DNA of 5,093 nucleotides, from the NCBI GenBank assembly GCA_018678395.1, contig JAHHMJ010000547.1, forward strand, positions 1 to 5,093. The letters are read 5' to 3'. The translations under genes were made by a program, and so were the position numbers. The notes beneath the pieces are model-generated. The model saw only the letters and a list, made by a program, of their open reading frames with translations. It ran no database searches and was not told the origin of the DNA. Below, piece after piece: positions 1 to 3,846 of the stretch; the first letter of the stretch is position 1; each line of letters opens with the position of its first letter. Origin of the DNA: Gemmatimonadota bacterium (GTDB taxonomy: Bacteria > Gemmatimonadota > Gemmatimonadetes > Longimicrobiales > Gaopeijiaceae).

Positions 1-670
1 GCCAGAGCCTCTGGCGCTCGAGATCGAGACCGACGGCGGTCCTCGGATGGCGCGTCGCCGCGAACCCGGGGTTCGATGCGACGCCGAGGTCGCCGACGCG
101 GCTACCCTCGTCCACGAGTTCGGGAAATCCGCCGATCACGTCGACCTCGGCAAGAAAGTCCGGGACCGCCCAGCCCAGAGGCTCCACGAGCCCCTCCCGC
201 ACTCCTGCGGCCCCGATCCAAGCGCGGCGACCATGCCACACCAGCGCCGGACGGGTGCGTGAGGCACGAACCACCCCCCGGCTGACCTCGGGCCCCGTCG
301 GCCGCCCCTCGGGTGTGAAGAAATCTCCGTTCACCGCGACGAGCACCGTACGGCCGTGGAGCGCCGCGATCTCCGAGACGGAGCGCAGGCCCGCGTCAAC
401 CACCCCGACATCGACACCGATTCCACAACGATCGAGGTCGATCTCGGCCAGGTGGATCGCGAACGGGCCGGTCGCGCTCCAGAGGTAGTGGTAGCGCACC
501 CCGTGCGCGACGTGGACGGACCGGAGCGTGTCCGGTACGAACACCCGCGTGACGCCGTCGGGAAGCCCTCCGGCGAGCCGGGCCGGTCGGTCGGGAGCCG
601 AGCATCCCCCCAGGGCGATCACCCCGGCGAGCACACTGACGACGATCGAGAACCTGCGGCCACACACCAT
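1..670 (-). CDS. Phosphodiester glycosidase family (NAGPA-like) lipoprotein, partial (3' end cut by the window)
   Basis: The frame is open from the ATG at 670 down to base 2 (223 codons, no stop), so the C-terminus lies outside the window. Residues 1-22 form a lipoprotein signal peptide: RR at 5-6, a hydrophobic core at about 8-20, and a Leu-Gly-Gly-Cys lipobox with the lipidated Cys at 23. The mature protein should be anchored in an envelope membrane. The body matches the phosphodiester glycosidase domain, related to the mammalian 'uncovering enzyme' NAGPA. An AVNGDFF segment lies at about 112-118, followed by Gly/Pro-rich EGRPTGPE (121-128), a GGFPELVDEG segment (180-189) and RHPRTAVGLD (207-216). 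The last three resemble the conserved core of bacterial members that also carry a downstream DGR and DGGGS stretch, which would fall left of the window. Family members cleave sugar-phosphodiester bonds; the bacterial substrate (exopolysaccharide or wall glycan) is mostly unknown. I chose the ATG because the signal peptide starts there. No clear Shine-Dalgarno precedes it. Confidence 0.85.
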   Translation of the reverse strand, partial: MVCGRRFSIVVSVLAGVIALGGCSAPDRPARLAGGLPDGVTRVFVPDTLRSVHVAHGVRYHYLWSATGPFAIHLAEIDLDRCGIGVDVGVVDAGLRSVSEIAALHGRTVLVAVNGDFFTPEGRPTGPEVSRGVVRASRTRPALVWHGRRAWIGAAGVREGLVEPLGWAVPDFLAEVDVIGGFPELVDEGSRVGDLGVASNPGFAATRHPRTAVGLDLERQRLW

Positions 671-676
671 GCCTAC

Positions 677-705
677 ACGGTAGCACCGGCCCCCGGCCTC
701 CGGAA
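677..705 (-). promoter_or_regulatory. Candidate promoter of the NAGPA-like lipoprotein gene, possibly leaderless
   Basis: Read on the minus strand, an extended -10 box TGCTACCGT (685-677) has the TGN-TANNNT form. A weak -35-like TTCCGG (705-700) lies 17 nt upstream of the hexamer. Six bases separate the last T of the -10 box from the A of the ATG at 670. Transcription would therefore begin at or next to the start codon, in line with the absence of a ribosome binding site. Seen: the motif and spacing. Inferred: promoter activity. The -35 box matches only its first two bases, so confidence is low. Confidence 0.3.
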
Positions 706-728
706 TGTCGGCCGCCGTGCGCGCGCGC

Positions 729-734
729 TATCTT
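729..734 (+). promoter_or_regulatory. Candidate -10 box (TATCTT) of the 160-aa exported protein gene
   Basis: TATCTT matches TATAAT at four of six positions and ends 8 nt before the ATG at 743. Transcription would start at about 741-743, giving a leaderless or nearly leaderless mRNA; no purine-rich ribosome binding site exists upstream of that ATG. No convincing -35 box is found 17 nt upstream (TGTCGG at 706-711). An alternating GT/GC run (717-728) lies immediately upstream. Confidence 0.3.
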
Positions 735-742
735 CTTCGGCT

Positions 743-1225
743 ATGCGACGCCTTCTTACCGCGCTCGTCGGACTCCTCCTGATGGCCCAGCCTGCGGAGG
801 CCCAACGCCGGGAGACCGCCCGGCTGGGCATCTCGGTGGGCGGAGTGTCGACGATCGGCGTCATCGTCGAGTACCTCGACGGTCAGGGCAGCATCGAGCT
901 CAACGTCGGGACGTGGTCCTTCCGGGACCTCTCCGTGTCGGTGGTGCGCCGCCACTACCTCGGCGTCGCCCGGGTCCGGCCGACGGTCGGGTTGGGGCTG
1001 TGGGGCGTTCTCGCCTTCCCCTCGGATGGCCGACCGTCGGCCGCACTCGTCGTCCGCGCCCCGATCGGGGTGGAGTGGAGCACGTGGGACGCCCACGCAC
1101 TGACCCTGGACGTCAACGTGAACCAGGGAATCTGGATCCGTCGCTCGGATCCGGACGACGACAACCCCATGAGTCGTCGGCTGATCCCGCTCCCCGGGGC
1201 CGCGTGGCGCTGGCGGAGCCGGTGA
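743..1225 (+). CDS. Exported small beta-barrel-like protein of unknown function (160 aa)
   Basis: I do not recognise a named family. Residues 1-20 form a Sec signal peptide (MRR, then a Leu-rich core) with an Ala-Glu-Ala cleavage site before Gln21. The mature part is a string of short segments with alternating polar and hydrophobic residues: about 26-33, 36-44, 49-56, 61-69, 74-80, 81-91, 99-108, 109-114 and 118-132. They are joined by polar turns, as in small outer-membrane beta-barrels. An acidic loop, DPDDD at 136-140, follows. The chain ends in a Trp/Arg-rich segment (PGAAWRWRSR, 151-160) rather than a clean C-terminal Phe/Tyr barrel signal. The frame stays open upstream to 356, but that part overlaps the divergent lipoprotein gene and lacks membrane or domain features. 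The ATG at 743 is the better start because the signal peptide begins there. Outer-membrane location is inferred from pattern only. Confidence 0.72.
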   Translation: MRRLLTALVGLLLMAQPAEAQRRETARLGISVGGVSTIGVIVEYLDGQGSIELNVGTWSFRDLSVSVVRRHYLGVARVRPTVGLGLWGVLAFPSDGRPSAALVVRAPIGVEWSTWDAHALTLDVNVNQGIWIRRSDPDDDNPMSRRLIPLPGAAWRWRSR

Positions 1226-1231
1226 GGCCGA

Positions 1232-2413
1232 TCAGTCGACCGGTGTCATCCCCACGTACTTCAGTCCGCTGCCGGTATTGAAGAGCACGATCTCGTCGTC
1301 GTCGGAGAGGAAGCCTCCCTCTCGTAGCCGAGCTGCCGCCGCCGCGACTGCGCCACCCTCCGGAGCCCCGAAGATCCCGGTGTCGGCTCCCATGCGATGC
1401 ACCCACTCCTCCATCTCGTGATCGGGGATGGCGACGGCGGTGCCCCGACTCTCGCGCAGGGCTCGGAGGATCAGGAAGTCCCCCACGGCGCCCGGAACCC
1501 GGAGTCCCGAGGCGTAGGTGGCGGCGCCCTCCCACATGTCCGCGTGATCGGCACCCGCCTCGAAGGCGCGCACCATCGGTGCGCATCCCGCGGCCTGAAC
1601 CGTGACCATGCGCGGACGCTCGGGCCCGATCCACCCGAGCCGCTCCATCTCGTCGAAGGCCTTCCACATGCCGATCAGCCCCGTCCCGCCGCCGGTGGGA
1701 TAGAGGATCACGTCGGGAAGGCGACCGCCCAACTGCTCGAAGAGCTCGTACCCCATCGTCTTCTTGCCCTCGACACGATACGGCTCCTTCAGGGTCGAGA
1801 GGTCGAACCAGCCCTTCTCCTCGACGCCGCGACGCACCACCCGACCGCAGTCGGTGATGAGCCCGTCGAGCAGTTGGAGGTCCGCGCCGAGCGCCCGGAT
1901 CTCCTCGAGGATCGGGCGAGGGGTATCCTTCGGAACCACGACGTGGACCGGGAGTCCGGCCGCCGCTCCGTAGGCGGAGGCCGCCGAACCCGCATTGCCC
2001 GCCGACGGGAGCGCGATGGCCGACGCCCCCAGCTCCTTCGCACGCGAGACCGCCATCCCCAGTCCCCGGTCCTTGAACGAACCCGTGGGGTTCTGACCCT
2101 CGTCCTTCACCCACACCCGCCCCACGCCGATCCGTCCAGCCAGCCGAGGCGCATCCAGAAGCGGAGTGAACCCCTCACCGAGCCGCACTCGACACGCCGG
2201 GTCCCGAACCGGCAGCACCTCGGCGTAGCGCCACATGTCCGGGGCACGGTCACCGGGAGTCGCCGGGGTGAACCGGCCCCGGAGCGCCTCGAGATCGTAC
2301 CGGGCGAACAGAGGCTTGCCGACGTCCGAAAGCCCCTGTAGACGCTCACTCTCGTATCGGGTGCCGGTGGCGGTACATTCGAGGTGCGTCGCACCGGGAA
2401 AACGCTCGGTCAT
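1232..2413 (-). CDS. thrC: Threonine synthase (PLP-dependent)
   Basis: Catalyses O-phospho-L-homoserine + water to L-threonine + phosphate, the last step of threonine biosynthesis, in the cytoplasm. The protein has 393 residues and the fold-type II PLP landmarks in order. GEGFTPL lies at 79-85. KDEGQNPTGSFKDRG at 103-117 contains the PLP Schiff-base Lys114. SAGNAG is at 137-142, the Gly-rich phosphate loop PTGGGTG at 239-245, and NTGSGLKY near the C-terminus (379-386). The N-terminal segment keeps one Cys (13) where many relatives have a CxxCG pair. The second pair is replaced by a VGKPLFARYDL-type sequence (31-41), so a zinc-ribbon-like N-terminus looks lost. ATG at 2413 begins a normal N-terminus. 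An in-frame GTG at 2422 is an alternative, and neither has a good ribosome binding site. The 93-codon open extension upstream to 2692 enters the sigma gene and is not coding-like. No other threonine-pathway gene is adjacent. Cysteate synthase is a close paralogue but less likely. Confidence 0.94.
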   Translation of the reverse strand: MTERFPGATHLECTATGTRYESERLQGLSDVGKPLFARYDLEALRGRFTPATPGDRAPDMWRYAEVLPVRDPACRVRLGEGFTPLLDAPRLAGRIGVGRVWVKDEGQNPTGSFKDRGLGMAVSRAKELGASAIALPSAGNAGSAASAYGAAAGLPVHVVVPKDTPRPILEEIRALGADLQLLDGLITDCGRVVRRGVEEKGWFDLSTLKEPYRVEGKKTMGYELFEQLGGRLPDVILYPTGGGTGLIGMWKAFDEMERLGWIGPERPRMVTVQAAGCAPMVRAFEAGADHADMWEGAATYASGLRVPGAVGDFLILRALRESRGTAVAIPDHEMEEWVHRMGADTGIFGAPEGGAVAAAAARLREGGFLSDDDEIVLFNTGSGLKYVGMTPVD

Positions 2414-2430
2414 GCGGCTCACGGGAAAGA

Positions 2431-2442
2431 GGTATCGATACC
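2431..2442. promoter_or_regulatory. Perfect 12-bp palindrome GGTATCGATACC upstream of thrC
   Basis: The 12-mer equals its own reverse complement and ends 17 bp before the ATG of thrC (minus strand). It is AT-richer than its surroundings. It could be a dimeric repressor operator or overlap the thrC promoter (TATCGA is a poor -10). Only the symmetry is seen; function is inferred. Confidence 0.35.
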
Positions 2443-2481
2443 CGCTGCGGAGCGCGGCGGGCAGCGACCGACACTGCGTCC

Positions 2482-2497
2482 GCCGCGGCCCCGCGGC
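2482..2497. repeat. Inverted repeat GCCGCGG-CC-CCGCGGC in the thrC/sigma divergent region
   Basis: Two perfect 7-bp arms (2482-2488 and 2491-2497) are separated by 2 bp. The gap is too short for a good RNA hairpin, so an operator-like DNA site is the better reading. In GC-rich DNA such GC-only symmetry can also arise by chance. Confidence 0.3.
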
Positions 2498-2534
2498 AAG
2501 AGGGATGGACCCGTCCGAGCCTGCGCCGGCGCGA

Positions 2535-2562
2535 GGCAACCCCCACGGGGGGTCACGACGTC
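2535..2562 (+). promoter_or_regulatory. Candidate ECF-type autoregulatory promoter of the sigma operon
   Basis: GGCAAC at 2535-2540 resembles the AAC-containing -35 element of ECF promoters. CGTC at 2559-2562 resembles their -10 element, with 18 nt between, slightly longer than the usual 16-17. A start near 2568 would give a leader of about 40 nt before the TTG. The spacer holds an ACCCCC/GGGGGT inverted repeat. Many ECF operons are transcribed by their own sigma factor; that this is so here is inference. Confidence 0.22.
2539..2553. repeat. Inverted repeat ACCCCC-ACG-GGGGGT upstream of the sigma gene
   Basis: Perfect 6-bp arms (2539-2544 and 2548-2553) flank a 3-nt loop. The site lies 57 bp upstream of the sigma start codon and inside the candidate promoter spacer. 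It could act as a DNA operator or, if transcribed from further upstream, as an RNA hairpin. No T-run follows, so it is not a standard terminator. Confidence 0.3.
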
Positions 2563-2600
2563 GAACCGAAGCGAACCATCTCCAGGGGATCCCGAGCGAC

Positions 2601-2606
2601 GGGGAG
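2601..2606 (+). promoter_or_regulatory. Ribosome binding site (GGGGAG) supporting the TTG start of the sigma gene
   Basis: GGGGAG ends 4 nt before the TTG at 2611. No in-frame ATG or GTG lies between this site and the conserved N-terminus of the sigma factor, so TTG is the only reasonable start. A rare start codon may keep sigma levels low relative to its anti-sigma factor (inference). Confidence 0.55.
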
Positions 2607-2610
2607 CGCT

Positions 2611-3171
2611 TTGAGCGAAGCCCAACTGATTCGACGCGCCGGTGACGGCGACAGCCGTGCGGTGCGCGCCCTGTACGAGCGGTACGCGCCACGGGTCTAC
2701 GCAGTGGTGCGCCGCATCGCCGGGGACGACGACCTGGCGCAGGACTACGCCCAGGAGGCGTGGATCCGGGCGATTCGAGCCCTGCCGACGTTCCGGGGGG
2801 ACGCTCGCTTCTCGACCTGGCTCCACCGTATCGCGGTCAACGCTGCGTTGCAGGCCCTCCGCCGCGCGGACACCCGCAAGCGCCGAGAAGCACCCATGCC
2901 CGAGGCCGTACCGGTCGCGCCGTCCAACCGGGACGCGCTGCTGCAGGGGCGGCTCGAGGAGGCGCTCGACCGGCTCCCGAACGGGATGCGGCAGGTACTG
3001 ATCCTGCACGACGTCGAGGGCTACACCCACGAGGAAATCGGAGAGGTCCTGGGCGTCGCCTCGGGAACCTCGAAGTCCCAGCTGTTCAAGGCGCGCGCGA
3101 AGATGCGCACCCTCCTCGGTTCGATCGACCGGGGAGACGCCGACCACGGAGTCGAAGCATGGAGCATCTGA
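2611..3171 (+). CDS. RNA polymerase ECF (sigma-70 family, group 4) sigma factor
   Basis: Directs RNA polymerase to a stress regulon. At 186 residues it has the ECF architecture. Region 2 spans about 15-86: LYERYAPRVYAVVRR at 21-35 and DLAQDYAQEAWIRA at 41-54, the core-binding helices, then FRGDARFSTWLHRIAVNAAL at 61-80, the -10-recognition part. A short variable linker covers about 87-113. Region 4 (about 114-169) has LDRLPNGMRQVLILHDVEGYTHEEIGEVLG features and the recognition helix GTSKSQLFKAR at 152-162. Sigma regions 1 and 3 are absent, as expected. Translation begins at a TTG behind GGGGAG. Its last 13 bases overlap the anti-sigma gene, indicating translational coupling and a fixed partnership. 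I cannot assign the ECF subgroup by eye. The RpoE-like pattern with a transmembrane anti-sigma partner suggests an envelope or extracytoplasmic signal. Confidence 0.96.
   Translation: MSEAQLIRRAGDGDSRAVRALYERYAPRVYAVVRRIAGDDDLAQDYAQEAWIRAIRALPTFRGDARFSTWLHRIAVNAALQALRRADTRKRREAPMPEAVPVAPSNRDALLQGRLEEALDRLPNGMRQVLILHDVEGYTHEEIGEVLGVASGTSKSQLFKARAKMRTLLGSIDRGDADHGVEAWSI
3148..3151 (+). promoter_or_regulatory. Shine-Dalgarno GGAG for the anti-sigma gene, inside the sigma coding region
   Basis: GGAG lies 7 nt upstream of the ATG at 3159, a good spacing. It fixes the anti-sigma start within the end of the sigma gene, so both proteins would be made from one message. Confidence 0.6.
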
Positions 3172-3842
3172 ATCCCGAGACCCTGGCACGCCTCGTCGAC
3201 GAGGCCCCCGACGCGGAGGAACGCGCTCATCTCGAGCGGTGCCGCGAGTGCGCCGAGGAGTTCGAGTGGATCCGATCCACGTCCGAAGCCCTCGGTCGAC
3301 TCCCGGACGTGCGCCCTCCCCGCGGCGATTGGGCCGTGCTCGAAGCGCGCCTCGTCAGCGAAGGTCTGGTCCGCGGCGAGCGCGGGTGGGCCGCGGCGCT
3401 CGCCCGAACTCCAGGGTGGATGCGGGCGGCGGCGGCGGTCGTACTGTTCCTGTCGGGGGCCGGTGTCGGGCTCGCGGTGGGCGCGCCGGGGACGCCGATG
3501 CGATCGGCGGGCGTCGAGGCCGGCATGGATGTCGGCTTCGTCTCGGTGGAGCCGGTGACGGTGGACGAGGCTGCCGAGGCCATGCGGCGCGCGGAGCGGG
3601 TCTTCGTCGATGCACTCCTGCGCTACCGCCAGATGGTGGACTCCGAGTCCGGGGATCCCGGGCTCGTCGACCCGCAGCGGCGCTATGCAGCTCTGGAGTA
3701 CTTCCTCGCCGCCGGTGAAGCCGCGGTCCGGGAGGCTCCGACCGACCCCTTCATGAACGGACTGCTCGCCAGCGTCCGGGCCGAGCGCCAGGCGGCGCGC
3801 CAGGCCGCCGTGCGGCAGGCCAGCCAGCAGGACTGGTACTGA
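3159..3842 (+). CDS. Membrane-spanning zinc-finger anti-sigma factor (zf-HC2 / ZAS type)
   Basis: Holds the upstream sigma factor inactive at the inner membrane. Residues 1-35 are a ZAS domain: His3, then His24-x3-Cys28-x2-Cys31, the HX3CX2C zinc motif with its upstream His. A cytoplasmic linker follows (about 36-86). One hydrophobic transmembrane helix lies at about 88-109 (WMRAAAAVVLFLSGAGVGLA core). The remaining 118 residues would be periplasmic. That part is rich in Ala/Glu/Arg and probably helical: EAAEAMRRAERVFVDALLRY at 137-156, a YAALEYFLAAGEAAVREA helix at 176-193, and an Arg/Gln/Ala tail at 206-224. It has no recognised sensor domain, and the chain ends in Asp-Trp-Tyr. The gene overlaps the sigma gene by 13 bp and is followed 4 bp later by the PDZ gene. 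Release by regulated proteolysis in the periplasm or membrane, as for RseA, is plausible but not shown. Zinc-thiol redox sensing is an alternative. Confidence 0.9.
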   Translation: MEHLNPETLARLVDEAPDAEERAHLERCRECAEEFEWIRSTSEALGRLPDVRPPRGDWAVLEARLVSEGLVRGERGWAAALARTPGWMRAAAAVVLFLSGAGVGLAVGAPGTPMRSAGVEAGMDVGFVSVEPVTVDEAAEAMRRAERVFVDALLRYRQMVDSESGDPGLVDPQRRYAALEYFLAAGEAAVREAPTDPFMNGLLASVRAERQAARQAAVRQASQQDWY

Positions 3843-3846
3843 GTCG

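Noticed and set aside
396..686. A 96-codon minus-strand frame in the lipoprotein region
   Set aside because: It lies in a different frame from the lipoprotein gene, is Arg-rich, and lacks the signal peptide and NGDFF-type motifs of the true frame.
356..742. An N-terminal extension of the 160-aa protein to an upstream ATG
   Set aside because: The extension runs antisense through the lipoprotein gene, has no domain, and would bury an excellent signal peptide in the middle of the protein.
1219..1243. A bidirectional terminator between the convergent genes
   Set aside because: The stem is only 5 bp with a 15-nt loop and no T-run on either side, which is too weak to annotate as a feature.
1113..2114. 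A 333-codon minus-strand frame overlapping thrC in another frame
   Set aside because: It shows the Gly/Arg-rich composition of an out-of-frame shadow. The thrC frame carries all the catalytic motifs.
1397..2341. A 314-codon plus-strand open frame opposite thrC
   Set aside because: It is rich in His/Arg/Pro with no recognisable motif, and it mirrors a well-conserved enzyme gene on the other strand.
2414..2692. A 93-codon N-terminal extension of threonine synthase
   Set aside because: It overlaps the divergent sigma gene and is Arg-rich without family similarity. The family N-terminus begins at the ATG at 2413.
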